Shown: positions 1-7,329, numbered from the stretch's first letter. The stretch: DNA of 11,742 nucleotides from Kosmotogaceae bacterium (GCA_003444085.1 DLVL01000019.1:1-11742); one strand, 5' to 3'. Numbers and translations: made by a program. The notes: a model not told the origin generated them from the sequence alone.

Positions 1-20
1 CGAATAATGGAGGTTTAACG

Positions 21-641
21 ATGACAGAGATTCTGAACTCCCTGAAAGAGAAAAGGCTCATAGCCGTTATTAGGGCAGAATCCCCTGAGTCTGCTCTGAC
101 AATATGTAAGGCCTGTGTGAAGGGTGGTATCGACATAATAGAAATAACTTACAGTGTCCCAAAGGCATCTGAAGTGATTGGCGAGGTCAAAAGACTTATG
201 GGAGAACAGATAGCCCTGGGGGCAGGTACTGTTCTCGACCCGGAAACTGCTAAGAACGCTATTGAGGCAGGAGCTGAATTCATAGTGGGACCAAACCTTT
301 CTATAAGCACTGCAAGACTCTGCAGTAGATACGCTATTCCTTATGTTCCAGGCATAATGACTCCGACAGAAGCCGTAACGGCACTGGAGAATGGTATGCA
401 CCTGGTTAAAGCATTTCCAGCCAATGTCGTCGGTCCCGGTTTCATCAAAGCTCTGAAAGGACCGCTACCTCAGATAGAGGTAATTCCAACAGGTGGTATA
501 TCGAAGGAGAATATCGCAGAGTGGCTCAAGGCGGGAGCATTTGCTATAGGGGTTGGCGGCTCGCTCACAAAAGGCTCATCTGAGGAAATTACAGGAAAAG
601 CACGAGAGTTGGTAACAATCGCAAGTAGTTTCGCTGGTTGA
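21..641 (+). CDS. eda: KDPG/KHG aldolase (2-keto-3-deoxy-6-phosphogluconate aldolase)
   Basis: Class I aldolase of 206 aa, close to the usual size of the Eda/KdgA family. These enzymes cleave KDPG to pyruvate and glyceraldehyde-3-phosphate (Entner-Doudoroff and sugar-acid breakdown) in the cytoplasm. Family landmarks are visible in order: IAVIRAE near residue 14, the catalytic-base region IIEIT (E41), GAGTVLDP (68-75), VPGIMTPTE (109-117), the Schiff-base lysine K130 in LVKAFPA, and the phosphate-binding PTGGIS (156-161) and GVGGS (177-181). The start is the ATG after a GGAGG ribosome site (about 9-13). The window begins only 20 bases upstream, so this is probably the distal gene of a sugar-acid operon whose other members lie to the left (inference). 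A strong terminator follows 36 bases after the stop and separates it from the ribose operon. The family is clear; exact substrate (KDPG versus 2-keto-4-hydroxyglutarate or a galactonate-type product) cannot be told from sequence. Confidence 0.9.
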   Translation: MTEILNSLKEKRLIAVIRAESPESALTICKACVKGGIDIIEITYSVPKASEVIGEVKRLMGEQIALGAGTVLDPETAKNAIEAGAEFIVGPNLSISTARLCSRYAIPYVPGIMTPTEAVTALENGMHLVKAFPANVVGPGFIKALKGPLPQIEVIPTGGISKENIAEWLKAGAFAIGVGGSLTKGSSEEITGKARELVTIASSFAG

Positions 642-677
642 GATTCTGTAGATCTTTCCCAGTAAAACCTATTCAGA

Positions 678-711
678 AGAAGGCCTCCCGTCTTAGCGTG
701 GGAGGCCTTCT
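678..711 (+). terminator. Intrinsic terminator downstream of the aldolase gene
   Basis: A perfect 12-bp stem: AGAAGGCCTCCC (678-689) pairs with GGGAGGCCTTCT (700-711), with a 10-base loop (690-699). It is followed by TATATTT, a short and imperfect T tract. It lies 36 bases after the aldolase stop codon and upstream of the next promoter, the expected place for the end of an operon. The T-rich tail lies only on the plus-strand side. Confidence 0.85.
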
Positions 712-888
712 ATATTTGAAGAGGGTTAACTAGCTCTTTAGAGTCGAGGCGGTGGGAAACACAAATCTTACATATACAGGGTAATCACACGGCTAGTCAA
801 CGATCAGTGCAAGACGAAGAGAACAACCATTCCCTTGGGAGATATTCGTGTCTGATTAACTCTAGTTGCGTGAAGGAGGACTTGTTCA

Positions 889-917
889 TTGACACAGTAA
901 TATGTTTATTTGTACAT
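889..917 (+). promoter_or_regulatory. Probable sigma-70-type promoter of the ribose operon
   Basis: A perfect -35 box TTGACA lies at 889-894. The -10 box is less clear: candidates are TGTACA (911-916), GTACAT (912-917) and TACATG (913-918), at spacings of 16 to 18 bases, none better than half of consensus. A weak -10 box directly abutting the palindromic operator would suit a repressible promoter. The leader to the first start codon would be roughly 30 bases. Confidence 0.6.
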
Positions 918-929
918 GAAAACGTTTTC
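918..929. promoter_or_regulatory. LacI-family operator palindrome
   Basis: GAAAACGTTTTC is a perfect 12-bp palindrome with a central CG, the hallmark of LacI/GalR-family operators (compare the AACGTT cores of PurR, RbsR and CcpA sites). It sits just downstream of the putative -10 box and 25 bases before the first codon of a LacI-family gene, so binding would block transcription initiation of the regulator and the rbs genes together. The role is inferred from symmetry, family and position. Confidence 0.75.
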
Positions 930-954
930 GTAAACCTTTTCTCAGGTGGTCAGT

Positions 955-1944
955 ATGACTAAACGAACAAGCATTATCGATGTTGCGAAGGAAGCAGGAG
1001 TCTCCATAGCAACCGTTTCGCGGGTCTTTAATGAAAACTCTTACGTTTCTGGCGAGCTGACCCAGAAAGTTCTTCGCGCAGCAGATAAACTTAATTACAA
1101 ACCCAGCAGATTAGCTCAGAGCCTGAGGCGCGGAAGATCGAAGACCGTAGGTTTTCTTGTCCCGGATATTGTGAACCCATTCTTCTCGTCGATTGTTGAA
1201 GGAGCCAGTGAAGTACTGAACAGCAAGGATTATGTGAGCATTGTATGTAGCTCCTCAGTCGATGCCAGTAGGGAAACCGACCTGCTTGAAACACTCCGTC
1301 TCTCCGGAATCGACGGCCTTGTTACTGTCCTTATGGAGAAGTATAACTCTTACATAGACGAACTGATGACTCGAGGTCTGCCTGTTGTCATAGTAGATGA
1401 GATTATCAAAACCAGAAATGTTTGTTGCGTAGCTTCAGACAATTACGGAGGAATGAAGAGACTAATGAGGTTCCTTCTTAACACAGGGCACAGATCTTTC
1501 GCTTTTTTGGGAGGAAACCCCAGCACGTTCTCTGCTCAGCAAAGAATGAAGGCTTTTCGAGACTCTCTAAGAAATGAAACTGAAGCGTCTGTCGATATTC
1601 TGACAGGAGAGTACACTTTTGAAAGCGGTTACAAGATGACTCGGGACCTTGAGCGAGTTCCTCAGGCAATTGTTTGTGGGAATGATCTGATTGCTTTCGG
1701 TGCAATGTGTTTCTTAAAAGAAAGAGGCTTCAGTATTCCTGCAGACGTTTCTGTCACCGGATTCGACGATGTGATCTTCTCAAAGATGAGTGATCCACCT
1801 TTGACTACGGTTAGACAGGATCCTTATTTAATGGGGCAAACCGCTGCTGAGATGCTACTTCGACAATTCAATGGAGGAATCCCTGATAGCATCAGACTGC
1901 TGGAAACAGAGTTGGTTATGAGGAGGAGCACTTGTGGGAGATAG
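955..1944 (+). CDS. LacI-family transcriptional regulator, probable ribose-operon repressor
   Basis: A 329-aa LacI/GalR-family protein. Residues 5-25 (TSIIDVAKEAGVSIATVSRVF) form the helix-turn-helix, KLNYKPSRLAQSLRRG (about 45-60) is the hinge that inserts in the operator minor groove, and FLVPDIVNPFF opens a periplasmic-binding-protein-like effector domain. Late landmarks are VTGFDD and PPLTTVRQDP, both typical near the C-terminus of this family. I chose ATG 955, four bases after AGGTGGT (944-950), over an in-frame GTG at 946 that would fall inside that ribosome site. It is first in the operon and overlaps the next gene by 11 bases. By position it is probably an RbsR-like, ribose-responsive autorepressor acting at the palindrome 918-929. 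The effector is inferred from context, so no symbol is assigned. Confidence 0.9.
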   Translation: MTKRTSIIDVAKEAGVSIATVSRVFNENSYVSGELTQKVLRAADKLNYKPSRLAQSLRRGRSKTVGFLVPDIVNPFFSSIVEGASEVLNSKDYVSIVCSSSVDASRETDLLETLRLSGIDGLVTVLMEKYNSYIDELMTRGLPVVIVDEIIKTRNVCCVASDNYGGMKRLMRFLLNTGHRSFAFLGGNPSTFSAQQRMKAFRDSLRNETEASVDILTGEYTFESGYKMTRDLERVPQAIVCGNDLIAFGAMCFLKERGFSIPADVSVTGFDDVIFSKMSDPPLTTVRQDPYLMGQTAAEMLLRQFNGGIPDSIRLLETELVMRRSTCGR

Positions 1945-3424
1945 CATGCTTCTTAAAATGAGAAATATCACAAAGGAATTTCCAGGAGTCAGAGCACTTG
2001 TTGATGTGGATTATTCGCTGAAGACTGGTGAAGTTCATGCTCTTGTTGGGGAAAACGGCGCTGGTAAATCTACTTTGATAAAGATTCTGAGTGGAGTACA
2101 TAGACCAGATAGAGGGCAGATAATTCTCAATGACGAGGTAGTTTCATTCAGCAAGCCTTCTGATGCGATTCAGGCGGGAATATCCGTAATCTACCAGGAG
2201 TTCAATCTTGTTGAGTACCTCAGCGTTGCAGAAAACATATACATAGGAAATGAAGGAAGAAACTGGTGGAATCTCGGAAAGCGAAGCTTGATCAGAAGGG
2301 GACAAACGCTTCTAGACTCACTTGGATTTGATATTGATGCTAGCAAGCGAGTTAGAGAGCTTAATGTATCACAGAAGCAGATGGTTGAGATCGCTAAGGC
2401 TCTGGCAACAAATGCCCGGATAATCGTGATGGACGAGCCAACCGCAACACTGACAGAACATGAGACAAAGACACTTTTCAAACATATTGACAATCTTAAG
2501 GAGAGGGATGTTTCAGTGATCTTCATCTCTCACAGACTCGAAGAAGTATTTGAAATCGCCGATTCAGTAACTGTATTGCGAGACGGCGTAAGAATTTCCT
2601 CGGGCAGAATATCCGAATATACCCACGGCAAATTGATTGGTGATGTTGTTGGTCGAGCGATAGAAGACATGTTTCCAAAAGCAAATGTCCCAGGAGAGGA
2701 AATAGCTTTCGAAGTAGAAGATCTTTCCATTCCAGGTGTGGTCGAGAGAGTGAGTCTTTCTGTCAGAAAGAATGAAATCTTTGGTATTGCGGGTCTTGTT
2801 GGAAGCGGAAAAGGCGAAATCGGTCAGGGTATATATGGAGGCATGAAGGCGTTCTGCAGAAGAGCAACGCTGTTCGGGAAAGAATACAGACTTCCCACAC
2901 GTCCGGAATATGCACTTGAGAAAGGAGTTCTCCTGGTACCCGAAGACAGGAAGAACATGGGACTAGTTTTGATGCTTAACGTTATGCAGAATGTAATCCT
3001 TCCTAATACAGAGCTTGTTGCAAAGTTTGCACGATTCAACTGGAGAGAAGCGAAGAGAATATCCAGAGGCATGGTAGATCGTCTTGGGGTCAAAACACCT
3101 TCGCTCAAGCAGAAGGTCATGCATCTGTCAGGTGGTAACCAGCAGAAAGTAGTACTTGCAAAAGGGCTCTTGAAGGAACCAAGACTGGTTATCTTTGTTG
3201 AACCGACTCGTGGTATAGATGTTGGTGCCAAGGTTGAAGTCTACAAGATCATGAGCGAGCTTGCCGAGAGAGGCATAGGGATAATTATGATCTCATCAGA
3301 GCTACCAGAGATTGTAAGTATAAGTGACAGAGTGCTTGTAATGCATAGAGGAAAGCAAACCGCTTTGCTTGAAGGATCCGACATTGCGCAAGAGCGGATT
3401 ATGGAAGCAGCCATGGGAGGGTGA
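1934..3424 (+). CDS. rbsA: Ribose ABC transporter ATP-binding protein RbsA
   Basis: Double-ATPase subunit (496 aa) of the sugar ABC family that includes RbsA, MglA and XylG; it powers ribose uptake from the cytoplasmic face. The first half has a full Walker A (GENGAGKST, 39-47), a signature-like NVSQKQMVEIAKAL and Walker B IIVMDEPTATLT (D167, E168). The second half is degenerate: the P-loop reads GLVGSGKGE (about 287-295), which is usual in this family, LSGGNQQ (398-404) is intact, but Walker B reads VIFVEPTRGID, with valine (V422) where DEPT normally has aspartate. The GTG at 1934 is preferred because AGGAGGAG (1921-1928) lies five bases upstream; ATG 1946 is the alternative and matches the E. 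coli N-terminus more closely. It overlaps the regulator gene by 11 bases and abuts rbsC. Confidence 0.92.
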   Translation: MGDSMLLKMRNITKEFPGVRALVDVDYSLKTGEVHALVGENGAGKSTLIKILSGVHRPDRGQIILNDEVVSFSKPSDAIQAGISVIYQEFNLVEYLSVAENIYIGNEGRNWWNLGKRSLIRRGQTLLDSLGFDIDASKRVRELNVSQKQMVEIAKALATNARIIVMDEPTATLTEHETKTLFKHIDNLKERDVSVIFISHRLEEVFEIADSVTVLRDGVRISSGRISEYTHGKLIGDVVGRAIEDMFPKANVPGEEIAFEVEDLSIPGVVERVSLSVRKNEIFGIAGLVGSGKGEIGQGIYGGMKAFCRRATLFGKEYRLPTRPEYALEKGVLLVPEDRKNMGLVLMLNVMQNVILPNTELVAKFARFNWREAKRISRGMVDRLGVKTPSLKQKVMHLSGGNQQKVVLAKGLLKEPRLVIFVEPTRGIDVGAKVEVYKIMSELAERGIGIIMISSELPEIVSISDRVLVMHRGKQTALLEGSDIAQERIMEAAMGG

Positions 3425-3429
3425 GAGCA

Positions 3430-4356
3430 TTGGTAAAGAAGATTCTATCTTTTCTGAGAAGCTACCCGATTGTCGTCGGATTTGTAGCAATTGTGGTGGT
3501 ATTCAGTATCATGTCCAACAGATTTCTCACCGTCTCAAACATGCTTAATATCCTTCGCCAGATAACAATCAACGGCACAATTGCTTTCGGGATGACATTT
3601 GTAATCCTATCTGGAGGAATTGATTTGTCTGTCGGATCAGTTTTTGCTTTCAGCGCAATTGTGGGGGCCTCTGTGCTTCAGGGGGGAAACATACTGGCAG
3701 GAATTCTTGTGGCCCTTGCTGTTGGAGCGGCTTTTGGAGCCTTCAACGGCGTTATCATTGCCAAAATGAGGCTGCAACCCTTCATTGTCACACTTGCTAC
3801 GATGGCAATTGCCCGGAGTTTCACCCAGGCCTTTTCCCAGGGAAGACCTATCACGGGTTTTCCTGATTCATTCAGAGAGCTTGGAAGAGGTGAGTATTTT
3901 GGTGTTCCGGTTCCGGTATTTGTAATGTTCGGAGTTTTCCTTCTTGCCTGGTACATCCTGTCAAACACAAAGCTTGGCTTATACACCTATGCTATCGGAG
4001 GAAATGAAGAAGCCACAAGGCTAAGCGGGGTAAAAGTGGCGAATTACAAGATTCTGATATATACAATAAGCGGTGCACTGGCGGCGCTAAGCGGACTGAT
4101 CCTCACCGCAAGATTGAACAGTGCGCAACCAACTTTTGGCACCGGGTACGAACTTGACGCGATTGCAGCCGTTGTTCTGGGGGGAACAAGCCTTTCGGGA
4201 GGAAAAGGAACAATAGTCGGTACACTTTTTGGAGCCATGGTTATGGGGATAATCAACAACGGTATGAATCTTGTCAGCATTTCACCCTTCTATCAGCAAG
4301 CAGTAAAAGGAGCAGTCATCCTGCTTGCTGTCATGGCAGAAAGAAATGAGCAGTGA
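3430..4356 (+). CDS. rbsC: Ribose ABC transporter permease RbsC
   Basis: Inner-membrane permease of about 308 aa, highly hydrophobic with roughly eight to ten membrane segments, and the family's usual length. Characteristic stretches include NRFLTVSNMLNILRQ near the N-terminus, GMTFVILSGGIDLSVGS and, near the C-terminus, LGGTSLSGGKGTIVGTLFGA followed by GIINNGMNL and QQAVKGAVILLAV, all close to RbsC. A GTG at 3421 overlaps the rbsA stop as GTGA, but the ribosome site GGGAGG (3415-3420) would touch it directly; the in-frame TTG at 3430 has a normal nine-base spacing and is preferred. With rbsA and rbsB it forms the ribose importer. Substrate assignment rests on the operon, mainly on rbsB and rbsD. 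Confidence 0.9.
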   Translation: MVKKILSFLRSYPIVVGFVAIVVVFSIMSNRFLTVSNMLNILRQITINGTIAFGMTFVILSGGIDLSVGSVFAFSAIVGASVLQGGNILAGILVALAVGAAFGAFNGVIIAKMRLQPFIVTLATMAIARSFTQAFSQGRPITGFPDSFRELGRGEYFGVPVPVFVMFGVFLLAWYILSNTKLGLYTYAIGGNEEATRLSGVKVANYKILIYTISGALAALSGLILTARLNSAQPTFGTGYELDAIAAVVLGGTSLSGGKGTIVGTLFGAMVMGIINNGMNLVSISPFYQQAVKGAVILLAVMAERNEQ

Positions 4357-4365
4357 GATAGATTA

Positions 4366-4380
4366 TGGGGCTTAGCCCCA
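4366..4380 (+). other. RNA hairpin between rbsC and rbsB
   Basis: TGGGGC (4366-4371) and GCCCCA (4375-4380) form a 6-bp, GC-rich stem with a TTA loop in the 51-base gap before rbsB. It lacks a T tract, so it is unlikely to be a strong terminator. It ends 11 bases before the rbsB ribosome site. A role in mRNA processing, or in protecting the rbsB segment, is inference. Confidence 0.5.
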
Positions 4381-4407
4381 ATTATGGCAATAAAGGAGGA
4401 GAGAAAG

Positions 4408-5283
4408 ATGAAAAGACTGTTACTCTTTGTGTTTGTACTTGTTGCTGTGGCAGCACTGAGTTTTGGAACAACTTACAGGATTGGTTTGTCACTATCGACG
4501 CTCAACAACCCGTTCTTCGTAACGCTCAGGGACGGAGCACTTGACCAAGCAGCAGAACTTGGTGTGACGGTGTTAGTCGCCGATGCCATGGACAGCCCTG
4601 CCAAACAGCTGAATGATATTGAGGATCTGATTCAGCAAGGGGTGGATTTAATAATCGTTAACCCAACTGACAGCGACGCCATCGTCACTGCTGTTGAACA
4701 GGCAAACAGAGCAGGTATTCCGGTGATAACGGTTGACAGAGGCTCAAGTGGAGGCAACGTGATTGCCCATATTGCCTCTGACAACGTTGCTGGTGGACGC
4801 ATGGCAGGGGAATTCTTGGCCGAGCTTCTTGGTGGCAGAGGCAAAGTTATTGAGCTTCAGGGAATCCTTGGAACATCGGCGGCAAGAGATAGGGGAAGAG
4901 GTTTCGCAGAAGCGATGGCAAATTATCCTGGGATTACGGTTGTCGCACGGCAGACTGCCAACTTCAACCGCGCAGAAGGCCTGATGGTAATGGAAAACCT
5001 TTTGCAGGCACATCCAGATATCAACGGCGTATTTGCACAGAATGACGAGATGGCTCTCGGAGCAATTGAAGCTATCAAAGCGGCAGGACTCCTGGATAAG
5101 ATTCATGTGGTTGGATTTGACGCTGTGGACGATGCAGTTGATGCTGTTGAACGGGGCGAAATGGCAGCCACAGTTGCGCAACAACCCTACGAAATGGGGT
5201 GGCTGTCGGTTCTGAAGGCGTACGAATACCTCGAGACCAATACAATTTATCTTCCTGTTGACTTGAGACTTGTGACCAAGTAG
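4408..5283 (+). CDS. rbsB: D-ribose-binding protein RbsB (exported)
   Basis: Ribose-binding receptor of the ABC importer, 291 aa. MKR followed by a hydrophobic stretch (4-19) is a signal peptide with a probable signal peptidase I cut near SFG/TT; there is no lipobox cysteine. From memory of the E. coli structure, every ribose-contacting residue has a counterpart: S30, N34, F36 and F37 in STLNNPFF, D110-R111 in TVDRG, R160 in GTSAARDRG, F186 in ANFNR, N212 in AQNDEM, D238 in VGFDA and Q258 in VAQQP. This strongly supports D-ribose as ligand. The ATG at 4408 follows AAAGGAGGAGA (4392-4402); an in-frame ATG at 4384 lies before that site and is rejected. Hairpins occur just before and just after the gene, which may help set its high expression relative to the membrane subunits. 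Confidence 0.95.
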   Translation: MKRLLLFVFVLVAVAALSFGTTYRIGLSLSTLNNPFFVTLRDGALDQAAELGVTVLVADAMDSPAKQLNDIEDLIQQGVDLIIVNPTDSDAIVTAVEQANRAGIPVITVDRGSSGGNVIAHIASDNVAGGRMAGEFLAELLGGRGKVIELQGILGTSAARDRGRGFAEAMANYPGITVVARQTANFNRAEGLMVMENLLQAHPDINGVFAQNDEMALGAIEAIKAAGLLDKIHVVGFDAVDDAVDAVERGEMAATVAQQPYEMGWLSVLKAYEYLETNTIYLPVDLRLVTK

Positions 5284-5295
5284 AAGATTTTGCGG

Positions 5296-5320
5296 GAGGG
5301 GCAGGCCTACCCTGTCCCTC
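5296..5320 (+). terminator. Hairpin after rbsB, possible attenuator or 3'-end stabiliser
   Basis: GAGGGGCAGG (5296-5305) pairs with CCTGTCCCTC (5311-5320): a 10-bp GC-rich stem with one G-U pair and a 5-base loop. It is followed by TTGATT rather than a clean T run, so termination is probably partial. It starts 12 bases after the rbsB stop and ends 30 bases before rbsK. Such hairpins often follow binding-protein genes and favour more message for the receptor than for downstream genes; that role here is inferred. Confidence 0.6.
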
Positions 5321-5350
5321 TTGATTAACATGTGAAGTGAGTTGAGATTA

Positions 5351-6277
5351 ATGGTTGCTGTTGTGGGAAGCAGTAATGTAGATCTTGTGCTTGAAGTTGA
5401 ACACTTCACCGTTGTCGGAGAGACTCAAAGAGCGAGTTCTTTTGACAGATTTCCTGGAGGCAAAGGGGCGAACCAAGCAGTAGCTTCCAGGAGACTTGGT
5501 ACAGAAACGTTGTTTTTGTCTTGCATTGGAAACGATGAAAACGGGCAGTTCATTGAGAGAATATTGTATCAAGAAAAGCTCTCGGATTTCCTGATAAAGA
5601 AGCATAGCGCTAATGGATTTGCATTCATCGAGGTGTGTCTATCCACTGCGGAAAACAGGATAATGATCTATCCGGGAGCTAATTCTCTCCTCACTGTAGA
5701 AGAAGTAGAGGAAAGAATTACGAAGCTTCTTTTTGCAGACATTCTTGTTTTACAGAATGAGATTCCTCTTGAAACGACAGTATTCTGTGCGAGGAAGTTT
5801 CATGAAGCAGGGAAGTTTGTGATTCTGGATCCTGCTCCTGCAGAAGGTATAACTAAAGACATTGCTGGTTATGTCGACCTGATAATGCCGAACGAGTCAG
5901 AAGCAAAGTTTCTGTGTGGTTATTCAGAAAGTGCTGAGATTCTATCTAAAGCAATTATTGAAATGGGTTTTAGTAGTGTGTTGCTAAAAATGGGAGAGAA
6001 GGGAAGCTACTACAATGCACATGATGGCAGCAGCTTCTTCTGCCCTGCATTTGCTGTCGATGCTGTGGATACGACTGCTGCAGGGGATGTGTTTGTCGGT
6101 GCATTTGCAGCAGCGCTAGACCGAAGAATGAGGCTGCGTAATTCAACGAGGTTTGCCTCAGCCGCTGCAGCAATTTCGGTGACCAGAAAAGGTGCCCAGA
6201 CGTCCATCCCAGTTCTTGATGAAGTAAAAGGCTTCCTGAAGGCGAGGGATCATGGTGAAGAAGCAAGGCATAATTAA
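5351..6277 (+). CDS. rbsK: Ribokinase RbsK
   Basis: PfkB-family sugar kinase of 308 aa, the usual ribokinase length; it phosphorylates D-ribose to ribose-5-phosphate with ATP in the cytoplasm. The start VAVVGSSNVDLV is the classical ribokinase beginning. PfkB signature 1 appears as PGGKGANQA (35-43) and signature 2 as DTTAAGDVFVGAF (240-252) with catalytic base D246 and its anion hole; the AAGD variant also occurs in E. coli RbsK. LDPAPAE (159-165), NESEA (181-185) and the final TRKGAQTSIP (278-287) are further landmarks. ATG 5351 was chosen because the protein then begins like other ribokinases; an in-frame TTG at 5342 adds three residues without a better ribosome site. The upstream site is weak (GTGAG), so translation may be modest. 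It overlaps rbsD by 26 bases. Confidence 0.93.
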   Translation: MVAVVGSSNVDLVLEVEHFTVVGETQRASSFDRFPGGKGANQAVASRRLGTETLFLSCIGNDENGQFIERILYQEKLSDFLIKKHSANGFAFIEVCLSTAENRIMIYPGANSLLTVEEVEERITKLLFADILVLQNEIPLETTVFCARKFHEAGKFVILDPAPAEGITKDIAGYVDLIMPNESEAKFLCGYSESAEILSKAIIEMGFSSVLLKMGEKGSYYNAHDGSSFFCPAFAVDAVDTTAAGDVFVGAFAAALDRRMRLRNSTRFASAAAAISVTRKGAQTSIPVLDEVKGFLKARDHGEEARHN

Positions 6278-6650
6278 CAGGCATCTTTCTGAAGCATTAG
6301 CCGAACTGGGTCATACTGACGTGCTAGCAGTTGTTGACTGTGGTTACCCGATTCCGGATGGAAGCAAAGTCATTGATCTCTCTATTGACAAAGGTTTTCC
6401 GGGTTTTCTTGATGTTCTATCCAGAATACTCCAGGAGATTGTATGTGAAGAAGTGGTGATTGCTGAGGAAATCAAGTTCAAGAACGAAATCGTATACTCG
6501 GATCTCTTGAAGTTGATCGAAGGAATCCCCGTATCCTATACCAGCCACTCGGAATTGAAGTCATTAGCCCGACAAGCGAAAGTCTTTGTTCGAACCGGTG
6601 AAGCGACGCCTTACTCGAACATACTGCTGCGCTCTGGCGTTGATTTCTGA
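6252..6650 (+). CDS. rbsD: D-ribose pyranase RbsD
   Basis: A 132-aa protein of the RbsD/FucU mutarotase family, slightly shorter than the 139-aa E. coli RbsD. It interconverts the beta-pyranose and beta-furanose forms of ribose, supplying the furanose used by ribokinase. Recognisable blocks are INRHLSEALAELGHTD (catalytic H21), VVDCGYPIPDGS (D29 region), the IDLSIDKGFPGF stretch, VVIAEEIK and the C-terminal VRTGEATPYSNILLRSGV, close to the E. coli sequence VIRSGECSPYANIIL. The ATG at 6252 lies within the end of rbsK after GAAGGCGAGGG, so translation is coupled. It is the last gene of the ribose operon, and its stop is only 16 bases from the stop of the convergent transaldolase-like gene. Confidence 0.93.
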   Translation: MVKKQGIINRHLSEALAELGHTDVLAVVDCGYPIPDGSKVIDLSIDKGFPGFLDVLSRILQEIVCEEVVIAEEIKFKNEIVYSDLLKLIEGIPVSYTSHSELKSLARQAKVFVRTGEATPYSNILLRSGVDF

Positions 6651-6666
6651 GTTCAAGCCTGATCGA

Positions 6667-7329
6667 CTAGTCAGTAACCCAGCCTTCGTGTTTGATTGCT
6701 TCCCAGTCAGCATCGAAGCCTTCAATTGCTTTCAAAGTGCCGCAATGCTCAAAGATTCCGTCACACATCGAAGCAGAAAGCGTCATACTGTGAATAGGCA
6801 GTTCAGCCATTCTGGAGATCTGCGTCATGGTTTTGAAACTCGCAACTATGAGCTTCGTGCTGTATGAACCGTTGATTATGACTCTCTGCATTTTCTCAAC
6901 TTCTGACAGATTTATACCCAGATTCTCCATTCTGCTGACGTAAGGAGCGGCGTAATCTGCACCTCCTTCACAACACATGAGGACCTGAGGAACAGAAAAC
7001 AGCCCCGTCATTGTCACGGGTATCTTCAAGCGGTTGAACTCTGCCAGCGCTTTCATTCCGAATTCGGAGAAGGTTACTTTTAGCTTGATTCTCTCTGGGT
7101 CAAGCTCGAACAGATTCGTTCCTTCCTTTATGATGGATTCGATGTCTGTGGAAACACACTGCACAAAAAGATCACCTGGGAATTTCGACAGCAGCTCTTT
7201 AATAAGTTTAACGGGATTTCTGCCTGACCTTCTTATTATTGTGGGATTTGTAGTAATACCGGAAAAAACCCCTAGTTTGAATAACTCGGTAATCTTAGTG
7301 ATATTTCCGTCATCAATATACAGTTTCAT
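6667..7329 (-). CDS. Small transaldolase / fructose-6-phosphate aldolase-like protein
   Basis: A 220-aa class I aldolase of the TalC/FSA (small transaldolase) type, matching the 214-220 aa family length. Landmarks: MKLYIDDGNI with D6, GITTNPTII (24-32; T26, N28), the probable Schiff-base lysine K84 in IKLKVTF, then IPVTMTG, GADYAAPYVSRM and VASFKT, which line up in order with E. coli FSA. The block around the lysine is unusual: the family normally has KVPxT and here it reads KVTFS. ATG at 7329 was chosen because AAGGAG lies about nine bases upstream; the frame stays open to 7458, but that extension has no such site and resembles nothing. The gene converges on rbsD. A transaldolase would link ribose-5-phosphate to glycolysis, but the closely related aldolase activity is equally possible. 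Confidence 0.82.
   Translation of the reverse strand: MKLYIDDGNITKITELFKLGVFSGITTNPTIIRRSGRNPVKLIKELLSKFPGDLFVQCVSTDIESIIKEGTNLFELDPERIKLKVTFSEFGMKALAEFNRLKIPVTMTGLFSVPQVLMCCEGGADYAAPYVSRMENLGINLSEVEKMQRVIINGSYSTKLIVASFKTMTQISRMAELPIHSMTLSASMCDGIFEHCGTLKAIEGFDADWEAIKHEGWVTD

Larger units (their letters stand above)
642..954 (+). other. Intergenic region between the aldolase gene and the ribose operon
   Basis: This 313-base gap holds the aldolase terminator (678-711), an isolated ribosome-site-like AAGGAGG (873-879), and the promoter and palindromic operator of the ribose operon (889-929). Between about 720 and 870 I see no gene, tRNA or recognisable riboswitch. Confidence 0.6.

Noticed and set aside
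1..20. Possible 3' end of an upstream gene
   Set aside because: TAA triplets occur at 5-7 and 16-18, but 20 bases are too few to decide a frame or a product.
642..888. CRISPR array, tRNA or riboswitch in the gap after the aldolase
   Set aside because: No regularly spaced repeats, no cloverleaf pattern and no known aptamer core could be seen, here or elsewhere in the window.
882..962. Short frame from TTG 882 after AAGGAGG, overlapping the regulator start
   Set aside because: The site is only two bases from the TTG, the frame runs through the promoter and operator, and the peptide resembles nothing known.
4384..4407. Upstream ATG start for rbsB adding eight residues
   Set aside because: The strong AAAGGAGGAGA ribosome site (4392-4402) lies inside this extension and points to the ATG at 4408, which also gives a normal signal peptide.
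4744..5409. Long minus-strand open frame (221 codons) opposite rbsB
   Set aside because: It lies antisense to the highly conserved rbsB, has low-complexity composition and no recognisable domain.
6586..6867. Plus-strand frame overlapping the end of rbsD and the convergent transaldolase-like gene
   Set aside because: It is a shadow of two well-supported genes and carries no domain of its own.
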